64,000 bases of DNA from CAIOGI01 sp964561875 (GCA_964561875.1 CAZLQL010000002.1:26294-90293), one strand, 5' to 3'; shown: positions 16,298 through 26,192, counted from the stretch's first letter. The notes: generated by a model not told the origin, from the sequence alone. A program made the numbers and translations.

Positions 16298-16302
16298 AAA
16301 TA

Positions 16303-17070
16303 ATGATTAAGATAAAGACAAAAGAGGAAATAGCCATATTGAGAGAAGGAGGAAAGAGACATGCTGAAATAATGAGAAATATAGTAAAGTTAGTTATTCC
16401 AGGTGTTTCAACTTCCTTTTTAAATGATGAAACAACCAGAATGATAATCGAGGGTGGAGATATTCCTTCACTATTAAATTTTAGACCAAGTGGTTCAAAG
16501 AGACCTTATCCAGCTTCGATATGTATATCGGTAAATGATGAAATAGTGCATGGTATACCAAATGAAAACCCAAGAATATTGAAGGAAGGTGATATTGTGA
16601 GTTTAGACTTTGCCATGACTCATAAAGGAATGGTTACAGATATGGCTGTAACCGTACCTGTAGGTAATGTAAGTGAAGAGTGTATGGAATTGATGGAGAT
16701 AACAAAAAAGGCTCTTATGGCAGGTATAAAGGCCGGAAAGGGTGGTAAAAAGGTTGGCGATATAAGTTCTGCTATAGAGAAAATCGGTATTATGGGTGGT
16801 TATGGGATAGTGGAAGAACTATGTGGACACGGTGTAGGTTATGGAGTGCATGAAGAACCCATGGTTCCAAACTACGGTGAACCAAATACAGGTGACAAGC
16901 TCGTACCTGGAATGGTTTTGGCTATAGAGCCGATGTTCAATCTTGGTGATAGAAATTTAACTTTAGATGATGATGGTTATACATATAGAACACAAGATGG
17001 AAAAGTCAGTGCGCATTTTGAGCATACGGTAGTAATAACAAAGAGTGAACCAGAAATATTAACATTATAA
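16303..17070 (+). CDS. map: Methionine aminopeptidase, type I
   Basis: 255 residues. It is a metal-dependent enzyme that removes the initiator methionine. Metal ligands are visible: SLDFAMTHKGMVTDMAVTV (two Asp), CGHGVGYGVHEEP (His), AIEPMFNLG (Glu) and the final Glu in SAHFEHTVV. It lies 5 bases after the kinase gene and 2 bases before ndk, so the three form one unit. secY-adk-map is a common bacterial order. Confidence 0.96.
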   Translation: MIKIKTKEEIAILREGGKRHAEIMRNIVKLVIPGVSTSFLNDETTRMIIEGGDIPSLLNFRPSGSKRPYPASICISVNDEIVHGIPNENPRILKEGDIVSLDFAMTHKGMVTDMAVTVPVGNVSEECMELMEITKKALMAGIKAGKGGKKVGDISSAIEKIGIMGGYGIVEELCGHGVGYGVHEEPMVPNYGEPNTGDKLVPGMVLAIEPMFNLGDRNLTLDDDGYTYRTQDGKVSAHFEHTVVITKSEPEILTL

Positions 17071-17072
17071 AA

Positions 17073-17669
17073 ATGAAAGAAAGAACACTTGTAATCATAA
17101 AACCAGATGGAATACAGAGATCGCTAGTGGGTGAGGTTGTAGGTCGCTTTGAAAAAGTGGGATTAAAGATAGTTGCAATGAAAATGATGGTTGCAAACGA
17201 TAGTTTGATAGAACAGCATTATACTCTAGATCCAGAATGGAGAAGAATAACTGGTGAGAAAAATATAAAAGCTTATGAGGATAAGGGTTTAGTTCATCCA
17301 TTAAAAAATGATCCATTAAAAGTTACAGAAATTATTCTTTCTAAATTAAAAAAGTATTTAACAAGTGGACCTATAATAGCAATTGTTTTAGAAGGTGCAC
17401 ATTCTGTTTCTATAGTGAGAAAATTGGTTGGAAGTACTGAGCCTTTGATGTCAGATGTTGGAACTATAAGAGGCGATTTTGTTCTTGATTCATATAAACT
17501 TGCAGATGATGGAGAGAGGGCTGTAAGAAACATCGTACACGCTTCAAGTTCTGTAAAAGAAGCTCAAAATGAGATAAAACATTGGTTTAATGAAAAGGAA
17601 ATAATAGATTATAGACATGTAAGTGAGAGGATATTATATGATGTAGATATGGACGGTAAAAAAGAATAA
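17073..17669 (+). CDS. ndk: Nucleoside diphosphate kinase (extended form)
   Basis: 198 residues against about 140-150 usually. RTLVIIKPDGIQRSLVGEVV opens the fold, and the active-site histidine is in RNIVHASSS (about 152-160), preceded by GTIRGDF. The extra length is an insertion after the first helix (about 50-80, DPEWRRITGEKNIKAYEDKG) and a C-terminal tail after the active site. It equalises nucleoside triphosphate pools by transferring phosphate through the histidine. It directly follows map. Confidence 0.93.
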   Translation: MKERTLVIIKPDGIQRSLVGEVVGRFEKVGLKIVAMKMMVANDSLIEQHYTLDPEWRRITGEKNIKAYEDKGLVHPLKNDPLKVTEIILSKLKKYLTSGPIIAIVLEGAHSVSIVRKLVGSTEPLMSDVGTIRGDFVLDSYKLADDGERAVRNIVHASSSVKEAQNEIKHWFNEKEIIDYRHVSERILYDVDMDGKKE

Positions 17670-17712
17670 ACAGTTTATCCACCTCAGATATTGTTTTCTT
17701 TTTTTTAAGTTT

Positions 17713-17718
17713 TATAAT
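17713..17718 (+). promoter_or_regulatory. -10 box of a structured small RNA
   Basis: A perfect TATAAT ends 6-7 bases before the first base of the long stem that starts at 17724-17725. The predicted transcript therefore begins exactly at the foot of the RNA structure. Confidence 0.65.
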
Positions 17719-17723
17719 AACAA

Positions 17724-17880
17724 TAGGTTACGGGAGTATTAATCCTTAACTTATATTTTGGGAGTTCGAATTGGCATACACCTTGGTGTATAGTCTGAGG
17801 ACACCCACCTAGTTTTACTAGGTCTAATACTCCAGTAGCCTAATAAAATCATCTGCTTAATATAAGGCAGGTGTTTTTAT
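17724..17880 (+). ncRNA. Structured small RNA of unknown family (three-way junction)
   Basis: Bases 17724-17741 pair with 17825-17842 through 18 bp, with only one mismatch (G-A) and one wobble. Inside are two arms. Arm 2 has GGG-A-GTTC / GGAC-A-CCC, tandem GA next to it, and ATACAC-CTTG-GTGTAT at the tip. Arm 3 is ACCTAG-TTTTA-CTAGGT. A TATAAT precedes the 5' end and a terminator follows. I tested it by eye against SRP RNA (no GGAAG/AGCAG tip), RNase P (no P4 motif) and TPP, SAM and FMN riboswitches, and none fits. It could be an sRNA or a riboswitch for the membrane-protein gene downstream. Confidence 0.6.
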
Positions 17881-17884
17881 TTTT
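17850..17884 (+). terminator. Terminator of the structured small RNA
   Basis: CATCTGC (17850-17856) pairs with GCAGGTG (17867-17873), followed by TTTTTATTTTT. It ends just upstream of the -10 box for the next gene. Confidence 0.75.
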
Positions 17885-17887
17885 GTG

Positions 17888-17893
17888 TATAAT
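17888..17893 (+). promoter_or_regulatory. -10 box for a leaderless transcript
   Basis: TATAAT ends 7 bases before the ATG at 17901. This favours 17901 over the upstream in-frame start at 17871, which would lie inside the terminator. Confidence 0.65.
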
Positions 17894-17900
17894 ATATGAA

Positions 17901-18287
17901 ATGAATAAAATATTTCTTCCCGCAATCCTTGTTCTATTACTGGTTTACGTACTTCATATAATTGGTTTTACTTATGCATTTTATACTACAACATGGTGGT
18001 ACGATGTTATGATGCATATCTTAGGTGGAATAGGCATATCTCTATCTGTATTTTGGTTTTTTAAAACATTAAATAAAAACGTACTGGATAAAGATATATA
18101 TGTTAAGGTCATTATATTTACTATACTTGCTGGACTTTTGTGGGAAGGTATAGAAACTTTTTATGGAATAGCTGGAGCTCCAGTAGGTACTATTGCTTAC
18201 TATGTAGACACTATAAAAGACATAATAGACGATACTCTAGGCGCATTTATAACTTTATTTTTAATAAAACTATTTAAAAAACAATGA
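17901..18287 (+). CDS. Small multi-pass membrane protein, DUF2238/YjdF-like
   Basis: 128 residues with four probable membrane helices. Charged residues inside helices stand out: WYDVMMHILGGIG (Asp, His), LLWEGIETFYG (two Glu) and DTIKDIIDDTLGAF. This pattern resembles DUF2238/YjdF-type inner-membrane proteins of unknown function; the family call is tentative. The start follows a TATAAT 7 bases upstream. The stop overlaps the start of the nuclease gene by 4 bases, so the two are co-transcribed. Confidence 0.55.
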   Translation: MNKIFLPAILVLLLVYVLHIIGFTYAFYTTTWWYDVMMHILGGIGISLSVFWFFKTLNKNVLDKDIYVKVIIFTILAGLLWEGIETFYGIAGAPVGTIAYYVDTIKDIIDDTLGAFITLFLIKLFKKQ

Positions 18288-19654
18288 GTCAAAAGATCAC
18301 ATTTCATAGTGGAGTGGGTAGTGTAACTGGTGCAAACTTCTTATTTGAATTAGGTGATCAAAAGATTTTGGTGGATTGTGGTCTTATCCAAGGTGAAAAA
18401 GAAGCAATGGGTGACAATAGACTACCTTTTGGTTATGATCCAAAAGATATAGATATATTATTTGTTACCCATGCGCACCTTGACCATGTCGGTAGGATTC
18501 CAAGACTTATAAAAGAAGGATTTGAGGGTGTTATATACTCTACTCCACAGACTTTAGAACTAGCTAAACTTATATTGGAAGATGCCGTTATGCTTTTGCA
18601 AAAAGCAGCACAAGAGGATGGTTTGCCACCTATGTACAATGAAGATGACATGAGACGCTCATTTTCTCTATGGAAAACTATAGATTATCATACAGAAACA
18701 CAATTTGAAGGTTTCTCAGTCTATCTAAAAGACGCTGGTCATATACTGGGTTCATCGATGATAGAGTTTACATATAAAAATGATAATGGTGAAAATAGGA
18801 AAGTAATGTTTACAGGAGATTTGGGTAATTCACCAAGTCCGTTACTTAGAGATACTGAATCTATACAAGGTATAGATTATATAGTTATGGAAAGTGTTTA
18901 TGGAGATAGAAACCATGAACCAAAAAGTGAAAGAATAGAGAAATTGCAAAGAATAATAGAGGATATAATAAGAAAAAAGGGCACACTTGTCATACCCGCT
19001 TTTTCACTAGAAAGAACTCAAGTGCTTATATATGAAATGAATAATTTATTTGAAAATAAAGTTTTACCCCCAATACCGGTTTATATAGATTCACCTCTAG
19101 CAACAAAGATTACTGAAGTATATAAAGACGGGGAAGATCTTTTCAATGAGAAGACAAAAGAGCAGATAAAGAGTGGTGATGATATTTTTTCTTTTAAAGG
19201 ATTAACCTATACACATAGTTCAGAAGATTCTAAAGCACTAGAAAGAGTTCCGGGTCCAAAGATTATAATAGCAGGATCTGGAATGTCGGTTGGAGGTAGG
19301 GTAATAAGACATGAAGAAATATATTTACCAGATCCAAATAGTACTATTTTACTCGTCGGGTACCAGACATTGGGAACTATAGGAAGACATTTGCTCGATG
19401 GAGATAAAAAGATTCAAATACATAGGGAGACTGTAAAGGTAAAAGCAAAAATAGAATCTATACTAGGTTATTCGTCACACAAAGATAGCGATCATTTGGT
19501 GGAATTGGTATCTCAAGCGAGTGATACATTGAAAAAGGTATTCGTTGTAATGGGGGAGTACAAAAGTGCAACTTTCCTAAGTCAGAGAATAAAGGATGAA
19601 TTAAATATAAATACGGTTTGCCCAGAGATAGACAAACCGTATTTATTGGACTAG
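18284..19654 (+). CDS. Metallo-beta-lactamase/beta-CASP family RNase
   Basis: 456 residues. The metal site THAHLDHVGRIP (HxHxDH) lies at about 60-71, with the DAGHILGSSM and FTGDLG motifs after it. The beta-CASP part contains VIPAFSLERTQ and the C-terminal SGMSVGGRVIRHE and YSSHKDSDHL. Proteins of this family (CPSF73-like/YsaB-like) are RNA endo- or exonucleases. It overlaps the preceding membrane-protein gene by 4 bases. It is convergent with rplT and their stops are only 15 bases apart. Confidence 0.9.
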   Translation: MSQKITFHSGVGSVTGANFLFELGDQKILVDCGLIQGEKEAMGDNRLPFGYDPKDIDILFVTHAHLDHVGRIPRLIKEGFEGVIYSTPQTLELAKLILEDAVMLLQKAAQEDGLPPMYNEDDMRRSFSLWKTIDYHTETQFEGFSVYLKDAGHILGSSMIEFTYKNDNGENRKVMFTGDLGNSPSPLLRDTESIQGIDYIVMESVYGDRNHEPKSERIEKLQRIIEDIIRKKGTLVIPAFSLERTQVLIYEMNNLFENKVLPPIPVYIDSPLATKITEVYKDGEDLFNEKTKEQIKSGDDIFSFKGLTYTHSSEDSKALERVPGPKIIIAGSGMSVGGRVIRHEEIYLPDPNSTILLVGYQTLGTIGRHLLDGDKKIQIHRETVKVKAKIESILGYSSHKDSDHLVELVSQASDTLKKVFVVMGEYKSATFLSQRIKDELNINTVCPEIDKPYLLD

Positions 19655-19669
19655 CTATTATAAAGTTAA

Positions 19670-20020
19670 CTAAGCTACCTTTCTTGCTATTACTTCAAAA
19701 GCCTTTGGAGCAATATTTGCTAGATTTGAAAGAGATTTTCTATCTAGTGCAATATTATTTTTCTTTAGACCACCTATAAACTTGCTGTATGAATATTTTG
19801 GATCTATAGCTCTAAGTGCAGCATTTATACGAACATTCCATAGTTTTCTGTAGTCACCCTTTTTGTCTCTTCTGTGAGCAAAAGCGTATGTACCTGCATG
19901 TGAAATAGCTTCATAAGCAGCTCTCTCTGTCTTGCTTCTACGGAAACGGTAACCCTTTACCTGTCTTAGTATATTTCTTCTTGTTTTTAGTGCATTTACA
20001 CCCTTTTTTACTCTTGCCAT
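19670..20020 (-). CDS. rplT: 50S ribosomal protein L20
   Basis: 116 residues, a normal length. ARVKKGVNALKTRRNILRQV, KGYRFRRSKTERAAYEAISH and the C-terminal NLANIAPKAFEVIARKV are typical. L20 initiates 50S assembly and in many bacteria represses the infC-rpmI-rplT operon. It is the last gene of that operon here, 24 bases after L35. Confidence 0.97.
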   Translation of the reverse strand: MARVKKGVNALKTRRNILRQVKGYRFRRSKTERAAYEAISHAGTYAFAHRRDKKGDYRKLWNVRINAALRAIDPKYSYSKFIGGLKKNNIALDRKSLSNLANIAPKAFEVIARKVA

Positions 20021-20044
20021 TGTATTTCTTTTATTAAATTAAAT

Positions 20045-20233
20045 TTATGCATTTACTAGAAAACGACTCTTCTCCTTTGCTGTCATATGGAAAGGAACCA
20101 TAGAGTTCTTTTTCTTTAGTTGTGAACGTCTGCTCTCTTTTGAATTGAAGTGGTTTTGTCCAGCTCTTCTAGACAGAATCTTTCCATTCTTTGTTATCTT
20201 CAGTCTCTTTAAATATGATTTATTTGATTTCAT
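20045..20233 (-). CDS. rpmI: 50S ribosomal protein L35
   Basis: 62 residues. KSNKSYLKRLKITKNGKILS, HFNSKESRRSQLKKKN and MTAKEKSRF match L35, a small basic 50S protein. It sits between infC and rplT in the usual order, 23 bases after infC. Confidence 0.95.
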   Translation of the reverse strand: MKSNKSYLKRLKITKNGKILSRRAGQNHFNSKESRRSQLKKKNSMVPFHMTAKEKSRFLVNA

Positions 20234-20256
20234 GATATTTTTATTAAATAGAAAAG

Positions 20257-20817
20257 CTATTTTTTCTCAATTATTGCTGTTAAGCCCTTTAGACTCTTTG
20301 TAGGTTCGCTAGATATTTTGTACTCGACCGTTATGAGCTTCAATATTCGCTCCATACGTTCCTTTAGAAAATTTTGGTCCATGTACTTTGATCTTCCAAC
20401 GAGAAATAGATCTATCTTCACTCTATTGCCTTCTTTTAGCCATTCAGAAGCCTTCTTGGCCTTAAGCTCTAGATCGTGCTCTCCAGTACCTATTTTTACC
20501 TGTATATTTTTGAGATCTGACGTAACAGAGCGGGATTTTGCTACCTTCTGCTTCTTCTTTTCGTCATATTGAAATTTACCATAATCCATGATTTTTGCAA
20601 CTGGTGGGGTGGCAGTAGGGGATATTTCAATAAGATCGAGATTTCTTAGTTTTGCTTCTTCAAGAGCTTTAGAAAGTGTAATAACACCCAGATTTTCTCC
20701 ATCTGTGGTTATTACCCTTAGTTCAGGTGCTTTTATTTGAAAATTTATTTTTACTCTAGGGGTCAATTTGAGTCTTATTTGAGCCTTATTTATAGCATAT
20801 ATGATAGATTTAGGCAA
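20257..20817 (-). CDS. infC: Translation initiation factor IF-3
   Basis: 186 residues. The N-domain starts around INFQIKAPELRVI and continues with DGENLGVITLSKALEEAKLR and LDLIEISPTATPPVAKIMDYGK. The C-domain has KIGTGEHDLELKAKKASEWL and NRVKIDLFLVGRSKY. IF-3 keeps 30S subunits free and checks the start codon. The start I favour is TTG at 20817, because a TATAAT lies 5 bases upstream and no in-frame ATG fits. Non-ATG starts on infC are known elsewhere (AUU in E. coli) and serve autoregulation. It is the first gene of infC-rpmI-rplT. Confidence 0.93.
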   Translation of the reverse strand: MPKSIIYAINKAQIRLKLTPRVKINFQIKAPELRVITTDGENLGVITLSKALEEAKLRNLDLIEISPTATPPVAKIMDYGKFQYDEKKKQKVAKSRSVTSDLKNIQVKIGTGEHDLELKAKKASEWLKEGNRVKIDLFLVGRSKYMDQNFLKERMERILKLITVEYKISSEPTKSLKGLTAIIEKK

Positions 20818-20822
20818 TGTTT

Positions 20823-20828
20823 ATTATA
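20823..20828 (-). promoter_or_regulatory. -10 box of infC (leaderless, TTG start)
   Basis: On the minus strand TATAAT ends 5 bases before the TTG start of infC. The mRNA would start at or just beyond this TTG. There is no room for a long regulatory leader like those seen upstream of infC in other bacteria. Confidence 0.6.
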
Positions 20829-20884
20829 ACCTTATATAACTGTAATTTATTATATATAAGGAAGTATATAAACAAGGTCTTTAT

Positions 20885-21964
20885 CTAAAGAAATTTTCTT
20901 ATCAGAATAATAAGTATTTCAACTATCTTTTCAAGAAAGAATCGATTTCTCCATTCCACAAGCTTTATTTCACTTGAATCTTTAATATCATTTACAAAGT
21001 GGGAAACTATCTCTTCTGCAAATTTTCCATTACTTGTAACTATATTTGCTTCAAAGTTATATAGTAAACTAGCATTATCCATATTTAGACTACCTACACT
21101 AGACCATTTTCCATCTATCACTATAGATTTTGTATGTATCATATTGCCAGAATATAGGAATATTCTAACTCCAGATCTAAGTAGTGTGTCAAAGAATGAT
21201 CTTGCACCAAGATCTACGGCAACATGATCTGATTTTTCTGGCATTAGTATCCTAACGTCTACTTTTCTATGTGCTGCCAATTTTATAACTCTTGCTAGTC
21301 TAGCTGGTGGTACAAAGTATGGTGTTGTTATATATATGTAAGATCTGGCATTTCTTATAGCTTCAAGTAGGGCGGAATACATATATCTTCGACCAGGTGT
21401 TGGATTGTTTGTAATATAGTTGAATTCCGGATCCTTTGGGTCCATGTATGGAGGTAGTGGAGTCTGATGTCTCGATCTCATCCACATTCTATTGAAAGCT
21501 TGAGACATTTCTTTTACTACTAGACCTTCCAACCTCACGTTTGTGTCTCTCCAGTTTTTTAATTTACTTTCTATACATATACTTCCTGTATAACCAATTT
21601 TTTTATCAATAACTATAGTTCTTCTATGATTTCTAAGAAACCATGATCTATAGTCTGGGATTTTGAAATAATTTGGAATAAGTGTTTTCCAAAACATAAG
21701 CTCTATTCCTTTTTCTTTCAATTCATCTGCAATACTAGATCCAGAAAAAGAGAAACTTCCACCAGCATCCCAAAGAAATCTCACTCTAACTCCTGCTTTT
21801 GCTCTTTCGCTACAAATATCTATGAGCTTTTGCCCAAATTCATCTTTTATAAATATAAACTGTTCAAGATCTATACTTTTTTCAGATTTTTTACAATCTT
21901 GCAGGATAGATTCCCAAGCCTCACTATTGTTTGCATATAGTGTGTATCTCTTTTCTTCTTCCAT
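20885..21964 (-). CDS. Phospholipase D family protein, cardiolipin synthase-like
   Basis: 359 residues from the ATG at 21964 (MEEEKRYTLY); an in-frame start at 21991 would add nine unlikely residues. There are two HKD motifs. The first is NHRRTIVIDKKIGYTGS (about 113-129), where the usual Lys is Arg. The second is IHTKSIVIDGKWSSVGSLN, canonical. A short hydrophobic C-terminus (IVEILIILIRKFL) may attach it to the membrane. Such enzymes join two phosphatidylglycerol molecules into cardiolipin, but nuclease or transferase activity is also possible. No other lipid genes are adjacent. Confidence 0.85.
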   Translation of the reverse strand: MEEEKRYTLYANNSEAWESILQDCKKSEKSIDLEQFIFIKDEFGQKLIDICSERAKAGVRVRFLWDAGGSFSFSGSSIADELKEKGIELMFWKTLIPNYFKIPDYRSWFLRNHRRTIVIDKKIGYTGSICIESKLKNWRDTNVRLEGLVVKEMSQAFNRMWMRSRHQTPLPPYMDPKDPEFNYITNNPTPGRRYMYSALLEAIRNARSYIYITTPYFVPPARLARVIKLAAHRKVDVRILMPEKSDHVAVDLGARSFFDTLLRSGVRIFLYSGNMIHTKSIVIDGKWSSVGSLNMDNASLLYNFEANIVTSNGKFAEEIVSHFVNDIKDSSEIKLVEWRNRFFLEKIVEILIILIRKFL

Positions 21965-22065
21965 GTATATAAGGATACCATATTTATACACATATAAGGC
22001 TTATCATTTGCACTATTTTTCTATAATGGAGTTATAATATATAGGTATTAGACTAATAAAAAAAT

Positions 22066-22533
22066 ATGACAAAATCACAAAGTTTTTTTCTGCTTTTATT
22101 AAGACTTACTACAGGGTTTATGATGTTTTACGCAGGTATTACAAAAGTCATCGATCCTACATGGTCATCTGTAGGGTATTTGAAAGGTGCAAAAATGCTC
22201 ACTGGCTTCTATGCTTTTTTGCAAGGGTCGAGTATTTTACCTATAGTTGATTTTGTAAATGAGTGGGGACTTACACTTTTGGGAATATCACTAATACTCG
22301 GAGTCGGAGTAAGACTCTCAGCTCCTCTTGGTGCTTTGCTAATGATTCTTTATTACATACCACTCGGTTTCCCTTATCCAAACCCACATGCATTCATAGT
22401 TGATGAACATATAATATATGCAACCATATTACTATTTTTTGCTTCAATAGATGCAGGACAGTATTTTGGTCTATCAAATAAAATGAGAGAAACATTTCTA
22501 GCCAAAATTCCTTTTTTTGGAAAATATGTATAG
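22066..22533 (+). CDS. DoxX family membrane protein
   Basis: 155 residues with four membrane helices. The RLTTGFMMFYAGITKVIDP start, the WGLTLLGISLILGVGVRLSAPLG helix and a final DAGQYFGL are typical of DoxX/DoxD-like proteins, some of which act as quinone-linked oxidoreductase subunits. The substrate is not predictable here. Two TATAAT boxes lie 27-44 bases upstream, so unlike its neighbours this gene probably has a real 5' leader. Confidence 0.75.
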   Translation: MTKSQSFFLLLLRLTTGFMMFYAGITKVIDPTWSSVGYLKGAKMLTGFYAFLQGSSILPIVDFVNEWGLTLLGISLILGVGVRLSAPLGALLMILYYIPLGFPYPNPHAFIVDEHIIYATILLFFASIDAGQYFGLSNKMRETFLAKIPFFGKYV

Positions 22534-22572
22534 AAAACAATAACTATATAAGTTTATATTTTGATTGTGTGT

Positions 22573-22578
22573 TAAAAT
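22573..22578 (+). promoter_or_regulatory. -10-like box (TAAAAT) for the G8 surface protein
   Basis: TAAAAT ends 7 bases before the ATG at 22586, in GTGTTAAAAT. The same TGTTAAAAT context precedes the pilin gene at 55277. Confidence 0.5.
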
Positions 22579-22585
22579 TTAATAA

Positions 22586-25500
22586 ATGAATAAAAGTAAC
22601 GATCGAGTTCTGATCCCAGTATTATTTTTAATTATTGTTTTTGTATTTATTACTATTTTTAAGATAGGTGGTATAAATATTTCTGGGATAAATCATAAGG
22701 CGATGGTTCATGAAGGTATGAGTATTACGTTTAAAGACTCTTATCAACCTTCGTTTTTATCAAATCTAATTTCAAGAGTTGGATTGTCTAGTGCATATAC
22801 AGCACTAAGTGGTGCTAGTAATGGAAAAATATCATATATAGAAGTTGTGCAACATGATGATATGGCCCAACTTAAAAGTTCCGAATACAATAAAATAAGA
22901 AAAGATTATGTGCCTGATTATGCAAATATCGCTACTGTTGCTGCAAAATCTAGTGGTAATTGGAGCGATGTATTTTCTGGTTATACTTTCGATCAATCAA
23001 CTATAGTACTTATACCTGAAGGAATAAGTATAAATTATGATATTGATAACAATGTTTTAATAAAAGGAATAGCAATAAAAGGTAAACTGAGTTTTGATCA
23101 AAATAAAAATACAAATCTAAAAATCGGGACAATCGTACTATATCCATCAGGAACTTATGAAGACAAACCAAGTAGTAGCGTAAGTCATAAGATTACATTT
23201 TCAGGTGAAATCGATAAGAATATTGATCCTTTTCAAATGACTATTGGTTTGGTATCGATAGGTGGTAGGGTTGATATATATGGCAAAGATATAAAAGAAT
23301 ATTCAAAGATAGTTTCAGCAAATAGTAATTCTATTACAGTAGAAAATGCTTCAGGTTGGAAATCTGGTGATTCGATAATAGTTTATGAATCAGCAAAATT
23401 AAATAAGGCGAGTCTAAAACAACAAATATTAAATATATCCTCTGTTCAAGGAAATCAGATAACATTAAATAATTCAATAGTTGGAGGTGTTGGGAAGTTT
23501 GCAATCTTGGCAACAAGGAATGTTACATTTCAAAGTGATAGTAAGGGTGATAGAGGTCATATGATGTTTCTTGGTGATACATTAGTATCAATAAAAAATA
23601 TTGCAGTGATAGATCTAGGTAGAACAACTACTAGCGCCACAGTGAGTGTAAAGAAAGTAGGTGATACATATATTCCTGGAGATAATCAGATAGGAAGATA
23701 TCCGATACATGCACATCATCTTCAAAAGAAGTTTGTTATTGAGGGAAGTATTGTTTATGGTTCACGTGACGAAAATATATTTTACTATAAAAATCTCTCA
23801 AGAAGGTTTGTAAATAACACACCTCTGTCAGTATATATATCCACAGGAAAAGATCCTTTGGGAGATCAGATGGAGTCGGTGGTGTGGCCAACATCACATG
23901 ATATAGTCGCTTCATCAAACGGACGTTGGTGGTTTCTATACAATCCTGTTGGTGAAATGCCTGCACCCACTGCAGAGGCGACAGGATTTGCTCCATACAA
24001 AACACGCATAGGTAGCAATAACGATGTTGAAATACTTGATTCAAATAATAATTGGGTAAAAACTGGTTGGATAAAGTATAAAGCAGTCATAAAAAATGGA
24101 AAGATATATGGCGATGGGACTGTGGATTCTAGAATATCAGTAATAGACACACCTATTGCTTCACCAAAATGGGGTATAGTAAGTCATAATAGTTACGGTG
24201 ATATAAAAAACAATGTAGTTGTAGGAGCAGAAGGCTCGGGTATAACAACAGAAGAGGGACTAGAGTCAGGCATAATAGATTCAAATCTAGTTGTGGGGTT
24301 GGGAGGTGGTACGGGTGAACATGATGATAAAAGATGGTGGGGATTCGGTTTGAAAAAGCTTGATCTAGGATACGGTGGTGTAGCATTTTGGCATGCATCT
24401 ATGGTCCCAGAGATTACAAACAATATCGCAGATGGATTGTTTAGATTTGGTGTATATGTTGTTTATCATCCTTATGATGTTAATGGAGCTGTACCATCGA
24501 TTAATAATTCAAATCAATATAGCTTCCCAAATATTCCAGGAATGCCTTATCAATTAACAAATTATAAAGGCTTTACAAATGGAATAATGAAGTTTGAAAA
24601 CAATACCTCATATGCAGAATCTGGTCATGATGCTTCATCACTCATGCTTATAAATATAGGATCGTCAGATATTGAAACTACAAATCCATATAATGTCGTA
24701 TCAAATTTTACTGCATATCATAAAGGTATGACGGTAATTAGTATGGCCCCAATTACATTTACTGGATTGAGGTTATATGGAGATGGGGTGGGTACAGGAA
24801 TAAATGCTGGTGATACTGAATATTCTTTGATAAACAGTGAGGTTAAGTATTTTTCAAAAGGGATAAATTATGACAGGCATTCTCTAAGTATTATTGATTC
24901 GGTAGTTGATCATGTTCAGACAAATTCACAAGCACAAGGTAAAATATATTATGATTCATTGTCTAAGAAAAGAGATAGAATATCAAAAAATAAGGATACT
25001 TATACAAAAGAAGCAATCAAGGAAAATAAAGATGCGAACTTTATCGCTGTGCTTGATCATGACAATGTATTTAATGCCATAAATAAAGATGAATCATTAA
25101 AAGGTTGGGCTACTATAGATATAGATAAAGAAAAGCAGACTGTTACTATGAAGTGGAATCTTCATGATGGAAATAGTCCGATAATAAATATAGATGTAGT
25201 TGTTCCATCGAATGATATAGGTATACCTGCTATTATTCCTAATAAATTAAAAAGGGTATTTATGGTTTCTCAAGATAATACAAAATATAGTGGATCTTAT
25301 GTTGTTACAAAAGCTGATATAGAATCTGGAAGGTATTTCCCAGGAAAATATAATGGAGCAAAACCTCTGACATTTGAAGAATTTATAAGTTATTTAAACA
25401 AAGGAATGGTTGAGATTAGATTTATAACCAATCATATAAACTTTGTTGATTCTGGTGCTTGGATAGAGGCACAAGGAAGTTTTGTTAAATATAAAGGTGT

Positions 25501-26192
25501 ATCAAATTCTGATGATGTTAAACCTATTGAAAATAAACCAATTGAAACAACAGTTGATAAGAACAATCAGGTAAATATACCAGTTGGTCAAGTGCCAAAG
25601 GCTGTAGAATCTATGCCAGCGCCTGACACTGGATTACAAAACCTAAATCCAGTACAAACAACTATACCTATTATAAATACCAATACAAACACTAATACCA
25701 ATACTAATTCTAATCCTAATCCTAATACACAAAACACACCTGCAAACACAGACAATTCAAGTTCTAAATATGTAAAAGCATTAAATGGTTTTATTCCAAA
25801 AGGTGGAGATTCTAGTGCGGATGCTTCAAGGGTATCTGTGGATGAAGACAAGGCTTCCGCAAATTCATATTCTTCTGGATCATATAACGGCAATTCAAAT
25901 GACTGGGTTTGGGATCTTAATATCAATACTCCATCAGACAGAAAAATATATAATATAAGAATAACAGATGGAGAAAGTACATGGTCTACAAATGAGGATA
26001 TTTATTGGCCACTGGTTGCATTTAAAGATGGGAAACAAATGCATACAACAAGATCTGATCCTTTTATGATAACTGTGCCAGGGTTAAATAAAATCAGACT
26101 CTATGGACAGCAAAAAACTGCGTCATATAAAACAGTAAAAATATTTATAAACTTTGATCAGACAGACTATATAGAGGTAAGTAATGTGAGGT
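22586..26192 (+). CDS. Giant surface protein with G8-like domain and beta-helix repeats
   Basis: About 1202 residues, with the stop ending at 26194. A membrane anchor or signal (about 8-28) is followed by a G8-like domain at about 115-230 (GNWSDVFSG, IVLIPEGISINYD, AIKGKLSF, IGTIVLYPSGTY). A long right-handed beta-helix region follows (about 300-820, with HAHHLQKKFVIEGSIVYGS and similar coils). A charged segment, an Asn/Thr/Pro linker (about 1030-1050) and a C-terminal beta domain end it. G8 plus beta-helix is the layout of CEMIP/TMEM2 proteins, which bind or cut hyaluronan. I infer glycan binding or processing at the cell surface. The last codons are part of a 22-bp direct repeat. Confidence 0.7.
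26171..26192 (+). repeat. 22-bp direct repeat, left copy (island boundary)
   Basis: The sequence ATAGAGGTAAG...ATGTGAGGT at 26171-26192 recurs exactly at 28550-28571. The left copy encodes the last residues of the giant surface protein (IEVSNVR). The DNA between the copies has a different base composition and unrelated genes. Confidence 0.85.
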
